From Flavobacterium quisquiliarum (GTDB lineage: Bacteria; Bacteroidota; Bacteroidia; Flavobacteriales; Flavobacteriaceae), in contig NZ_WWEM01000017.1 in the NCBI RefSeq assembly GCF_019308285.1, positions 62,001 through 126,000 of the forward strand: a stretch of DNA of 64,000 nucleotides, written 5' to 3'. Positions within the stretch are counted from its first letter, which is position 1. Each line of letters starts with the position of its first letter. A program made the translations under genes and the position numbers. Positions 26,005-35,200 of this stretch are shown piece by piece. The notes under the pieces were generated by a model. The model saw nothing but the letters and a program-made list of their open reading frames with translations. It made no database searches and was not told the origin of the DNA.

Positions 26005-26808
26005 ATGAACAAAGTCGTTTTAATTACCGGAGGATCATCTGGAATTGGAAAATCTATTGGTGAATATTTACAGCAAAAAGGTTTCGTAGTGTACGGAACG
26101 AGCAGAAATCCTGAGAAAGTATTAAATTCTGTTTTTCCTTTGATTGCTTTGGATGTTAGAAATGCAGCATCTATTCAGACAGCGGTTTCTAAAATCATTG
26201 AAACTTCGGGTAGATTAGATATTGTTATCAATAATGCCGGAGTTGGTATTACGGGACCTTTAGAAGAAATTCCGACAGAAGAAATCCGAAATAATTTTGA
26301 GACTAATTTCTTTGGTCCAATTGAGGTTATGAAAGCTGTTTTACCGCAAATGCGTAAACAAAATTCAGGTCTGATTATTAATATTACTTCTATTGCAGGT
26401 TATATGGGACTTCCTTACAGAAGCGTTTATTCGGCATCAAAAGGGGCTTTGGAATTGATTACCGAAGCTTTGAGAATGGAGGTTAAATCTTTTGGAATCG
26501 AAATTACAAATGTAGCGCCCGGAGATTTTGCAACCAATATTGCTGCAGGACGTTATCATGCGCCAGTGATTAAAGATTCGGCTTACGAAAAAGTGTATAG
26601 CGATGTTTTGGCAACGATGAATGATCATGTCGATGCAGGAAGCAATCCAAATGAAATGGCAGAAGCGGTTTATAAAATTATTCAAACTAAAAAGCCAAAT
26701 GTGCATTACAAAGTTGGTGCTTTTATGCAGAAGTTTTCTATTGTTTTAAAGCGTGCCCTTCCAGATAAGATGTACGAAAAGATGTTAATGAACCATTATA
26801 AATTATAA
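26005..26808 (+). CDS. SDR-family NAD(P)-dependent oxidoreductase
   Basis: A classical short-chain dehydrogenase/reductase of 267 residues. The cofactor motif GGSSGIGKSIG is at residues 8-18, NNAGVGI near residue 80, the catalytic Ser in ITSIAGYMG and the YSASKGALELI catalytic Tyr-Lys pair follow, then the NVAPGDFATNI loop. The C-terminal helices with KPNVHYKVG and RALPDKMYE are usual in the subgroup acting on ketones, retinoid- or steroid-like substrates. The substrate is unknown. A small membrane protein gene starts 4 bp after its stop and is probably co-expressed. The 100 bp before the ATG is an iterated ATAACTC-type low-complexity repeat. Confidence 0.9.
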   Translation: MNKVVLITGGSSGIGKSIGEYLQQKGFVVYGTSRNPEKVLNSVFPLIALDVRNAASIQTAVSKIIETSGRLDIVINNAGVGITGPLEEIPTEEIRNNFETNFFGPIEVMKAVLPQMRKQNSGLIINITSIAGYMGLPYRSVYSASKGALELITEALRMEVKSFGIEITNVAPGDFATNIAAGRYHAPVIKDSAYEKVYSDVLATMNDHVDAGSNPNEMAEAVYKIIQTKKPNVHYKVGAFMQKFSIVLKRALPDKMYEKMLMNHYKL

Positions 26809-26812
26809 AATT

Positions 26813-27004
26813 ATGGAAAAGTTTACAGAGTATTTGCCAGCTTTTTTTGGTGTTTTAGTTTTACTTGTTGTTTGGTTTGTGGTTCGTAGGATTTTAGGAA
26901 GCATAAGTGACAAAATCAACAATTCTGAAAGCTATAAAGAAGATACCTTAAGGGTTTTGGAAGAAATTAGGGATGAATTGAAAGAACTAAACCGAAACAA
27001 ATAA
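26813..27004 (+). CDS. Small membrane protein of unknown function
   Basis: A 63-residue protein. An N-terminal membrane helix (FFGVLVLLVVWFVVRRIL, about residues 11-28) is followed by a charged amphipathic helix (about 30-63) ending LKELNRNK. It starts 4 bp after the SDR stop, so translation is likely coupled. I do not recognise a family. Confidence 0.7.
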   Translation: MEKFTEYLPAFFGVLVLLVVWFVVRRILGSISDKINNSESYKEDTLRVLEEIRDELKELNRNK

Positions 27005-27067
27005 TTTACGGTTTGTAAATATTTTGTGAATTTTCATATAATTTGCAAATTGATTTAGTTTTTGAAA

Positions 27068-27096
27068 TTGTTATTGGCATTGATTTCGTAATTTTG
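27068..27096 (+). promoter_or_regulatory. Promoter of the structured leader/fsa unit
   Basis: A TTG (27068-27070), 18 bp, then TAATTTTG (27089-27096) match the Bacteroidota promoter. As at the SRP gene, CACC follows the -7 box and the next base (G27101) is the likely start site. Confidence 0.75.
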
Positions 27097-27100
27097 CACC

Positions 27101-27191
27101 GGCGTTTGCGTGAGGGATAGAGGCGGTATCCTTTTGTGAAGTGAAACGTAACAAAAGATTTAGCCGAAAGCCCGACCCTTGGGGCACGCCC
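27101..27191 (+). ncRNA. Flavo-1-like structured RNA, copy 2, likely 5' leader of fsa
   Basis: An outer helix pairs GCGTG (27108-27112) with CACGC (27185-27189). GGG (27114-27116) can pair with CCC (27171-27173). An inner hairpin pairs CTTTTGT (27131-27137) with ACAAAAG (27151-27157). The core GGTATCCTTTTGTG and ACAAAAGATTTA matches copy 1 at 11468-11536. It starts at a strong promoter and has no terminator before fsa, so it would be the first part of a 125-nt leader. The assignment to the Flavo-1 family is from memory. Confidence 0.65.
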
Positions 27192-27225
27192 AGAATAAAT
27201 CAACACAATTTAAATAATATAAATT

Positions 27226-27882
27226 ATGAAATTTTTTATTGACACAGCTAATTTAGCTCAAATTAAAGAAGCACAGGCTTTAGGTGTTTTAGACGGTGTA
27301 ACAACTAATCCATCATTGATGGCAAAAGAAGGAATCACTGGTAAAAACAACATTTTAAAGCATTATGTTGATATTTGTAATCTTGTAGAAGGTGACGTAA
27401 GTGCTGAAGTAAATGCGCTGGATTTTGAAGGAATGGTAAAAGAGGGTGAGGAGTTAGCTGAATTACATGATCAAATCGTTGTGAAACTTCCTATGACTAA
27501 GGAAGGTGTTATGGCAGCAAAATATTTTTCTGATAAAGGAATCAAAACTAACGTAACTCTCGTTTTCTCTGTAGGACAAGCGATTTTGGCTGCTAAAGCT
27601 GGAGCTACTTATGTTTCTCCTTTCGTTGGTCGTTTAGATGATATTTCTACAGATGGATTGAACTTGATTCAAGAAATTAGAGAGGTTTATGATAACTACG
27701 GTTACGAAACTCAGATTTTAGCTGCTTCTGTACGTCATACCATGCATATTGTAAACTGTGCTAAAATTGGTGCAGATGTTATGACTGGACCGCTTTCTGC
27801 AATTTACGGATTATTGAAGCACCCATTAACTGATATCGGTTTAGCGCAATTCGTAGCTGATTTTGAAAAAGGAAACAAGTAG
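27226..27882 (+). CDS. fsa: Fructose-6-phosphate aldolase / small transaldolase
   Basis: A cytoplasmic TIM-barrel enzyme of 218 residues, the size of the FSA/TalC subfamily and much shorter than classical transaldolase. It starts [32 protein letters not shown], the family signature. The Schiff-base lysine lies in IVVKLPMT (about residue 87). [25 protein letters not shown] and ILAASVRH complete the barrel. Family members either cleave fructose-6-phosphate or act as transaldolases in the pentose-phosphate pathway, and sequence alone does not decide. It is the only gene between a promoter with a structured leader and an intrinsic terminator. Confidence 0.93.
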   Translation: MKFFIDTANLAQIKEAQALGVLDGVTTNPSLMAKEGITGKNNILKHYVDICNLVEGDVSAEVNALDFEGMVKEGEELAELHDQIVVKLPMTKEGVMAAKYFSDKGIKTNVTLVFSVGQAILAAKAGATYVSPFVGRLDDISTDGLNLIQEIREVYDNYGYETQILAASVRHTMHIVNCAKIGADVMTGPLSAIYGLLKHPLTDIGLAQFVADFEKGNK

Positions 27883-27903
27883 TCCTTAAATACTTATAAA
27901 ATT

Positions 27904-27943
27904 AAAATCGTCTTTTTTCTAACGAGAAAAGGCGATTTTTTTT
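27904..27943 (+). terminator. Intrinsic terminator after fsa
   Basis: Arms AAAATCGTCTTTT (27904-27916) and 27927-27939 pair with a single G-U. A T-run follows, 21 bp after the stop. Confidence 0.85.
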
Positions 27944-27972
27944 ACTTTTATATGAATCTTAAATAGTTGAAT

Positions 27973-28464
27973 ATGAAAGTACTATTGATTGTATTGTGTT
28001 TTTTTGTTAGTTTTTTAATAAACGCTCAGGCAAAAGTGATTACTTCGGTCAATGATGCTGGTGATGTGGCGACTTACGAATTGGATTGTTCTGTGAAATT
28101 TCAAAGTCTAGCAAAAGGGCTTCGGTATAATATTACGAGGCATGAGTTTAAAGGTCCCGAAATGAAAAACAGTTACAGACTGCTTTTGGTAATGGATGGT
28201 TTTTATTCTAAAACGTTGAATAAAGAAATGACTATTTCGGCCGTTTTAAATGATGGTACTGTTTTGGAAGCTAGAAAAATTATTGAAGATGATGGCTTTT
28301 TTGACGGCGCCTGTACTTTGAAAATTAAAGACCCGCAAGCTCTTTTAAAGGCTAATATAGACAAAGTAATCGTTAAGGCAGACAAAGATGTTGTGTATAC
28401 GATTTCGGATCAAAGTAAGGCTGTTTTTAAAAAGAATCTGGAGAATATTATAAATGCGAAGTGA
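27973..28464 (+). CDS. Hypothetical secreted protein
   Basis: A 163-residue protein with a signal peptide (MKVLLIVLCFFVSFLINAQ) and a beta-rich mature domain (KVITSVNDAGDVATYELDCSVKF, SYRLLLVMDGFYSK, ISAVLNDGTVLEARKIIEDDGFFDG). It is likely periplasmic. I do not recognise a family. An in-frame TTG at 27967 is a less likely start. It is monocistronic, between the fsa terminator and a bidirectional terminator. Confidence 0.72.
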   Translation: MKVLLIVLCFFVSFLINAQAKVITSVNDAGDVATYELDCSVKFQSLAKGLRYNITRHEFKGPEMKNSYRLLLVMDGFYSKTLNKEMTISAVLNDGTVLEARKIIEDDGFFDGACTLKIKDPQALLKANIDKVIVKADKDVVYTISDQSKAVFKKNLENIINAK

Positions 28465-28501
28465 AAGAGGTAAGATCCTTAGGCTTTGTTTTGGAATAAA
28501 A

Positions 28502-28548
28502 AAAATCCAAATTCCGTTTTTTAAAATTGGAATTTGGATTTTTTTATA
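28502..28548. terminator. Bidirectional terminator between convergent genes
   Basis: A perfect 14-bp inverted repeat (28502-28515 with 28529-28542, core AATCCAAATTCC) has A/T runs on both sides. It lies between the secreted-protein gene and the MFS transporter gene. Confidence 0.85.
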
Positions 28549-28568
28549 TTGGATTTTTAATTTTTTTT

Positions 28569-30038
28569 TTAGTGTCCGCCACCACCGCCTTCAACGTGGT
28601 TGATACCTTGTTTTTTTAAGATTTTTGGGCAGTAGAATCCGTAAAATCCTAAGTATGCAAAACCAAGAAGCGGTACTATATAAGAGAAATGCGTCCATGT
28701 AATTCCGAAGATTCCTCCTGGGTGAGAAATATCAAAATCGCAGATACTTCCTTGAACTAATGGAATAACTCCACCTCCAAGAATCATCATAATTAGGAAA
28801 GAAGAGGCTTTTCCTGTGTTTTTTCCTAATCCTGCGATCGCTAAATCGAAGATAGAAGGCCACATAATAGATAAGAATAAACCTCCTGAGATAAAGAAGA
28901 ATTTAGCAATTTCTGGATTTGGCCAAACTAAACCTAATACCATCATTAATAATCCTGAAATACCAAAAAGCATTAAAGTTTTTCCAGCATTTTTACCACC
29001 AACGAAACTTACAGCGATAAATAGTAAAATCCAGATTGGGTAGATATAAAATGAAGAAACATCGTGTGCTGCAAAAATGTTAGCTCCGATGATTACTCCA
29101 AATGCTACAGCAGGAACGATAAATTTAAGTGCCGTGTTTACTAAGTTTGAAGTATTAAATACGTTTACACCACCATTCCAACGACCAATCATTAAACTTC
29201 CCCAATATAGTGCTATAAACGGAGCAATGGCATCTTCAAGTACATTTCCAAACTCGCTAGTGTGTAATAGAGCTGGTAAATTACTGATGATCGTTACTTC
29301 TGTTCCTACGTAAATAAAAATACCTAACATTCCAAGGTACAATTGTGGGTAATCCAGAATATTAAATTTGCTATGAGGTTCTTTAATAATAGCTTCTTCC
29401 TCTTTTTCAGGATCTTCAATTTTAGAGAAGTTCATAAAAATTGCCACAGCAATAAAAGCAAGACCAAGAATAATAAAAGGTAATTTAATATCTTCTAATG
29501 AAAGAGCTGTTTTTTTATTGTCACCCATTCCGAATAGAGCAATTCCTAATAAGATAGCTCCAATTGTTGTTCCAAAAGAATTGATACCTCCAGCAAGTGT
29601 TAAACGGTGAGCCCCAGTGTTTGGACTTCCCATTTTAATTGCTAATGGATTTGCTACGATTTGCTGGATAGAAAATCCTAAACCAACCGTAAATAAAGCG
29701 GTTAAAAAGAAAGGAAAACTTTCCATTGTTGCAGCTGGAATGAATAAAAATGATCCAACAGCAGAAAGAAGTAAGCCCGCTGAAAGTGTTCTTTTGTAGC
29801 CGAACTTTTGGAGTACGTCAAGCTTTAAAGAAACTAAAAAGAATATAATTGATCCAACGAAGTACGCTGCATAAAATGCCCACGCTACTAATTGTGATTG
29901 TACTTGCGATAACGTAAATACTTTTTTGAATACTGGAATCAGGATATCATTGGCAGAACCAACAAAACCCCAAAAGAAGAACACGATTATCAATGAGATA
30001 AACTGCCCCCATTTGGTTTGCACATTTTCTGAACTCAT
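28569..30038 (-). CDS. FHS-family sugar MFS transporter, likely for GlcNAc or a related sugar
   Basis: An inner-membrane sugar:H+ symporter of 489 residues with twelve predicted helices, of the fucose/glucose/galactose permease (FucP/GluP/NagP) family. Landmarks are FFFWGFVGSANDILIPVFKK in helix 1, YFVGSIIFFLVSLKLDVLQKFGYKRTL, the QQIVANPLAIKMG segment and TLAGGINSFGTTIGAILLG. It ends in a Gly/His-rich tail (EGGGGGH). It neighbours a LytTR two-component system and a SusC/SusD-GH18-NagB-GH20 cluster, and a copy of the putative LytTR operator lies upstream. The likely cargo is therefore GlcNAc or a GlcNAc-containing sugar. That is inference from context. Confidence 0.88.
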   Translation of the reverse strand: MSSENVQTKWGQFISLIIVFFFWGFVGSANDILIPVFKKVFTLSQVQSQLVAWAFYAAYFVGSIIFFLVSLKLDVLQKFGYKRTLSAGLLLSAVGSFLFIPAATMESFPFFLTALFTVGLGFSIQQIVANPLAIKMGSPNTGAHRLTLAGGINSFGTTIGAILLGIALFGMGDNKKTALSLEDIKLPFIILGLAFIAVAIFMNFSKIEDPEKEEEAIIKEPHSKFNILDYPQLYLGMLGIFIYVGTEVTIISNLPALLHTSEFGNVLEDAIAPFIALYWGSLMIGRWNGGVNVFNTSNLVNTALKFIVPAVAFGVIIGANIFAAHDVSSFYIYPIWILLFIAVSFVGGKNAGKTLMLFGISGLLMMVLGLVWPNPEIAKFFFISGGLFLSIMWPSIFDLAIAGLGKNTGKASSFLIMMILGGGVIPLVQGSICDFDISHPGGIFGITWTHFSYIVPLLGFAYLGFYGFYCPKILKKQGINHVEGGGGGH

Positions 30039-30134
30039 AAGAATAAGGTTAATTTTTTATTTTATTGTTTTTTGAAGACCGTAAATATATTTGTTAGGAT
30101 TATCAAAAAAAAATAAAAGGGCATAAATAATGTT

Positions 30135-30172
30135 AAATTTATACCAACGACACTCTTTTTTCAACAAAGTGT
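30135..30172 (-). promoter_or_regulatory. Putative LytTR operator before the MFS transporter gene
   Basis: On the minus strand TGTCGTTGGTATAAATTT (30135-30152) matches the susC-upstream copies in 16 of 18 positions (versus 32133-32150). Exactly 21 bp upstream lies a weak second half-site (ACACTTTGT, 30164-30172). The arrangement mirrors 32133-32171. Confidence 0.55.
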
Positions 30173-30211
30173 TAATTTTAACCTACTTATAAAATGAATT
30201 TAAGAAATGAA

Positions 30212-30913
30212 TTATTCTAAAATTTTATTTTTAACATCTTTACTGTAGTTTCTGCCTATCGGAATGTTGTAAGATTGGATCTGAACACGGTTTCCTTCGA
30301 TAGATTTTACCTTATTTAACGCTATGACATAAGATTTATGTATTCTAAGAAAGCGATCCGCGGGTAATTCTTCGGATAAAGAGGTGAGAGATTTGTGAGT
30401 AATATAGGTCTTATCTGGCGTTACAACTTTGATATATTCTTTCATTCCTTCGACAAACAAAATTTCTTCAATATTAATTTTCATCATTTTTTTATCAACT
30501 TTAATAAAAATATGAGAATCACCTTTTGCAGTTTCGACTTTAATATTGTTTTTGAGATTGTACTCGGTTGTGATCTTATTGATGCACTTTATAAATCTTG
30601 GCAGCGGAATAGGTTTTACTAGATAATCTAATACATCGAGATCATAACTTTCGGCAGCAAATTCTCTAAAAGCGGTTGTGATGATTACTTTGGTTTTGCT
30701 TTCTATTAGACTGATCAATTCAAAACCTGTCATCATTGGCATGTTAATATCTAAAAAGACGGCATCAACAGGAGTACTGTTGATAAAATCCAGCGCCTCT
30801 AAAGAGTTGTTGAATGTAGCAATAACTTCAAAATCTGTAAAATTGGTAAAATAATTTTGCAGGACTTTGATCGCTAATGGCTCATCATCAATTAACACGC
30901 ATTTAATCTTCAT
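30212..30913 (-). CDS. LytTR-family response regulator
   Basis: A two-component transcription factor of 233 residues. The receiver (1-120) has the acidic pair DD at 9-10, phospho-acceptor Asp55 (FLDINMP), the conserved TTAF Thr and the YLVKPI Lys. A LytTR DNA-binding domain follows (about 135-232), with IFIKVDKKMMKINIEEILFVEGMKEYIKV and LRIHKSYVIALNKV. Such regulators bind paired direct repeats one or two helical turns apart. Its start overlaps the end of the kinase gene by 11 bp, so the two are translated together. Position between the transporter and susC, and matching motifs before both, make it the likely regulator of the locus. Confidence 0.93.
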   Translation of the reverse strand: MKIKCVLIDDEPLAIKVLQNYFTNFTDFEVIATFNNSLEALDFINSTPVDAVFLDINMPMMTGFELISLIESKTKVIITTAFREFAAESYDLDVLDYLVKPIPLPRFIKCINKITTEYNLKNNIKVETAKGDSHIFIKVDKKMMKINIEEILFVEGMKEYIKVVTPDKTYITHKSLTSLSEELPADRFLRIHKSYVIALNKVKSIEGNRVQIQSYNIPIGRNYSKDVKNKILE

Positions 30914-32024
30914 TATGAGTAGGTATTTGTAGTCTGGTTATGTAGAAATTAAGTTTGGTTTTTTGCTTAAGGCTGAAATTATTTCGGTAAATAAGTTTAA
31001 GCCTTTTTTTGGTATTCACTAAACCAATTCCTCTCTTTGGTTTATGATTTTGTGAAATTACAAAATTATTTAAGATTTCAAAATCGAGGGTTTTATTGTC
31101 TATGACCTTGCAGTTAATTTTGATTTTTAAATCTCTATTATTTAAACCGCCATGTTTAAACGCATTTTCTACCAATGAAATAAAGATTAAGGGCGGTACA
31201 ACAACATCTTCAATATTTGATTCTAGGTTTATGGTTACTTCTACATTCTCAAAACGAAGTTTTTCGATTTCTATATAATTCTGAATGTAATCGATCTCCT
31301 TTATTAAGGGAACAAATTTGGTTCCTTTTACATCATAAAGAACATATTCCATTAAATTGGAAAGTTTGATAATCACATCTGGAACTTTTTTCGAAGATTC
31401 TAATGATAATGCGTATAGATTGTTTAAGGTATTAAAGAAAAAATGTGGCTGAATTTGGTTTTCGAGATATTTTAATTTGATTTTAAACTGATTTTCTCTC
31501 AGCGATCTGTTTCTTTCTCGTTCTTTGAGCCAAGTTAAAGTAAGATATACTGAAGATGCCATTGCTAAAACATACAACTCTCCAATACAAACAGCAACAA
31601 TATGATTGATTTCAAAAGGATGGTATTCTCGATTCGCTTCCGGCCAGATATTTTCAGATATAATGTAATAGGTAAGTGCTGTTTTAAGTAAATAAATTAC
31701 AAATAAACTCAGCAGTAATAAAAAAGTATACATAATATACTTCTGCTTTAGTACATATTTAGGAACTAAAACAAATAAATTCAGATATACCAAAGGAATA
31801 ACCAAAGAGAACTCAATCAAGTTCGATTTGAATGCATAAGGATAATCATTAAAGTAAGCTCCCCATCTTAAAAAGTTCAACATAAAATATACGCCCCAAA
31901 ACCAAATATGATTTTGTAGTTTAATATCAAATCTAACTTTTCGGATTTCTTTCAATTGACTTTTGCAGTTAGGGGTTTTTAGGTTTTTCTTAACAAAGAT
32001 GAAATATTGTGCAACTTTAAACAA
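30903..32024 (-). CDS. LytS-like sensor histidine kinase (His_kinase family)
   Basis: A membrane sensor of 373 residues. Four hydrophobic segments lie at about 40-58, 68-90, 96-122 and 140-166, with no large periplasmic domain. The His_kinase motif QPHFFFNTLNNLYAL follows, with the phospho-acceptor His194. A HATPase domain completes it: PPLIFISLVENAFKHGG and GIGLVNTKKRLKL. It phosphorylates the LytTR regulator encoded next. The signal may be a membrane-linked or cytoplasmic sugar cue, but nothing in the sequence shows this. The true start may be downstream of 32024, since the first 35 residues are poorly hydrophobic and basic. Confidence 0.9.
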   Translation of the reverse strand: MFKVAQYFIFVKKNLKTPNCKSQLKEIRKVRFDIKLQNHIWFWGVYFMLNFLRWGAYFNDYPYAFKSNLIEFSLVIPLVYLNLFVLVPKYVLKQKYIMYTFLLLLSLFVIYLLKTALTYYIISENIWPEANREYHPFEINHIVAVCIGELYVLAMASSVYLTLTWLKERERNRSLRENQFKIKLKYLENQIQPHFFFNTLNNLYALSLESSKKVPDVIIKLSNLMEYVLYDVKGTKFVPLIKEIDYIQNYIEIEKLRFENVEVTINLESNIEDVVVPPLIFISLVENAFKHGGLNNRDLKIKINCKVIDNKTLDFEILNNFVISQNHKPKRGIGLVNTKKRLKLIYRNNFSLKQKTKLNFYITRLQIPTHNED

Positions 32025-32132
32025 TTAAAGGCAAAGTCGCAATTTTTTTGAATAAAATTTCCTAAATAAACTTAAATGGTGTTTTATTTTTTAAATAGAA
32101 CGTTTTCGTAAAACGCATTATTGAATGATTTA

Positions 32133-32171
32133 TGTCGTTCGTTTAAATTTTATTGTCGTTGGTTTAATTTA
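32133..32171 (+). promoter_or_regulatory. Putative LytTR operator upstream of susC
   Basis: Two direct repeats, TGTCGTTCGTTTAAATTT (32133-32150) and TGTCGTTGGTTTAATTTA (32154-32171), start 21 bp apart, two helical turns. The cores are 9-bp GTCGTTsGT boxes with a 12-bp spacer, the architecture known for LytTR regulators such as AgrA. The second box ends 25 bp before a TAATTTTA (32196-32203) near-match to the -7 consensus, a usual activator position. A CGTTTT-N3-AAAACG inverted repeat lies just upstream at 32101-32115. Confidence 0.65.
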
Positions 32172-32230
32172 TTTTTTTTAACAATGTCTTAAGAATAATT
32201 TTACTTCATAACTAACAAAATAAAATAAAC

Positions 32231-35200
32231 ATGAAAAAAATTTTCTTAATCTTTATGATTGTTTTTACAGCGCAAACAATGTTTGCACAAGTAAAAACTG
32301 TCAAAGGTTTGGTAACTGACCAGAAAGGTTTGCCATTACCAGGAGTGACGGTCCTTATTAAAGGAAGTAACAAAGCAAGTCAGTCTGATTATGATGGATT
32401 ATATACAATCCAAGCATCTAAAAATGATGTTTTGTTGTTTTCTTACATCGGATTTAAATCTCAATCAGTTACGGTAACAGATGCAACACAGCTTAATGTT
32501 ACACTTGCTGAAGATGCTCAAAACCTTAATGAAGTTGTTGTAACGGCATTAGGTATTAAGAGACAGAAGAAAGAATTAGGTTATGCTGTTCAGGATGTAA
32601 AAGGAGACCAGTTAAACAAAGTAATCACTACCAATGTTGCTACAGCACTTTCTGGTAAGGTTGCCGGTGTTGATGTATCTATTCCTGCAACTGGTGTTGG
32701 TGGAAGTACTCGTGTTATTATTAGAGGTATTTCTAGTATTGGTGAAAGTAACCAGCCACTTTACATTGTTGATGGTGTGCCAATTGATAACTCAGGATTG
32801 AATAATGATCAAGCTGCAACAAGTAAATGGTTTGACGGTAGAGATAGTGGAGATGGAATTTCTAGTATCAACCCAAACAACATTGAAAGTTTAACTGTGC
32901 TTAAAGGTGCGGCAGCTGCGGCTTTGTATGGTTCTAGAGCGTTAAACGGAGTAATCTTGATTACTACTAAAAAAGGTAGTAAAGGAGCATTAAAAGTAGA
33001 ACTTAATAGTGGTGTAAGTTTTGATCGTGTAAATGCTAAATATAGTGATTATCAAACAGAGTATGGTTCAGGTTCTAATGGACTATTACCAGATCCGGCA
33101 AGACCTACTGAAGTTTATAGTTATACTACAAGTGCATGGGGACCTAAATTTTCTGAGACTGTAGGACAGCAAACTGTGATATTTGATGGCTCTATGAAAC
33201 CTTATGCAAGAGTTAAAAACAATATTCAAGACTTTTTTAGAACTGGAGTTACAATGACAAATGGTATCTCTTTGTCTTCAGGAAGTGAAAATGCATTTGT
33301 ACGTTTTGGATACAATAACTTAAAAAATGATGACGTAATTCCTAATACAGGTTTAGAAAGAAATGATGCAAGCTTAAATGCAACATTAAAATCTGAAAAA
33401 TTTACTTTGGATGCTAATGTGAACTATATGGTAGAAAACACTAATAATAGACCAGGGTTAGGAGATTCTCCAAATAACGTTGGATATGCTTTAAGTGGTT
33501 TGGCACCAAATATTGATCAGGCATGGTTGAAAAACTCTCAGAATCCTGAAACTGGTGATATGTATCAATGGAACAACAATGTGTACTCATTGAATCCTTA
33601 TTGGATTGTAGACAAAAATCATAATGCAACTAAGAAAAACCGTTTTATGGGTAATGTTACAGGAACATACCAATTAAAAAAATGGATGGGTTTAACTTTT
33701 AGAACAGGTTTAGATACTTATACTTTTGACTCTAAAGATTTTATGGAAGGTGGAAACACTTGGCCAGGAAGAGATAATGGTTACTTAGGTTTAGAAGGAA
33801 TTAAAGTTTCTGAAATGAATACCGATATCATTGCTACTTTTAGTGATATTAAATTAGCAGAAGATTTCACTTTCTCAGGAATTCTAGGTACAGGTAGAAG
33901 AGATTTTAGAAGAGAACAAAACTCTAGATTCGCAACTAACATTATCGAGCCAGGAACAGAGTATATTAGTAACTTCTCTAATCAGACAGAAAATGCTCCT
34001 TTAGAAACAAAAACAAGAACGAATTCAGTTTATGGTTCTGCAAAATTTGATTACAAAGGATATTTATATGCTGAATTTACAGGTAGAAATGACTGGTTTA
34101 GTGTAATTAATAAAGATGCATTTTATCCAGCTGCTTCGATGGGATTCATATTCTCTGATGCACTTGGACTTCAGAGCGATACATTCTCTTATGGTAAGTT
34201 AAGAGGTTCTTGGGCACAGGTTTCAAATGCGCCGGGTGCTTACAAAAATGCATTAAATTATACAACTTATTCTTCATATAACGGAGGAAGTGTGGTAAAC
34301 ATTAAAAATACTTCTGCACCAAATCCAAATTTAACATACCAATCTAAAACTGGAATTGAGTTTGGTTTTGAAACGGCTTTCTTCAAAAACAGATTAAGAG
34401 CTGATATTACAGTTTACCGCGAAGATACTTCAGATCAAACTATAGATTTACCTTCATCTGCAACATCTGGATATGAATTTATCTCTGTAAATGCTGGTAA
34501 GTTACGTAACGAAGGTATCGAGGTGTTTTTATCTGGTACACCAATCAAAACAAAAGATTTTGAATGGGGAATTGATTTGAACTTCTCTAGAAATAAAAAC
34601 TCAATTGTTTCTTTACATCCAGATATTGATACTTATACTATTTCTGAAGCTCGTTGGGCTGGTGCGGCGATCGTTGCGCAGGTTGGAGGACAATATGGAA
34701 CTATTATGGGGAAAGATTTCTTAAGAACACCATCTGGAGAAAAAATTGTTGGAGCTAACGGTATGCCTCTATTTACAGATAATAAAGTTGCTTTAGGAAA
34801 AGGTCTTCCTGATTGGGCAGCAGGTTTGACAAACCGTTTCTCTTATAAAGGAATTACGCTTCAATTTTTAATTGATATGAAATTTGGAATGGATGTATAT
34901 TCTATGACAAATGCACTTGCGGCTCAAAAAGGTCTTTTGGATATTACAACAGAAGGAAGAGATGCTTATAATGCAGCAAGAGCTGAAGCTGTTGCAAATG
35001 ATCCAAACTTTAGCCAGTCTACATGGGTTCCTACTGCTGGTTACGTAGTACAAGGAGTTGTAAATACGGGTACAGCAGAAAATCCAAACTATGTGCAAAA
35101 TACAAGACCAGTAAATCCTCAAGATTATTGGAGCACTGTTTTCAACAACACACCAGCACCGTTTGTTTATGATGCTTCTTACGTAAAACTTAGAGAGCTA

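Noticed and set aside
27006-27206. A 66-codon minus-strand frame over the fsa leader
   Set aside because: It lies entirely over a promoter and a structured RNA element and has no protein-like features.
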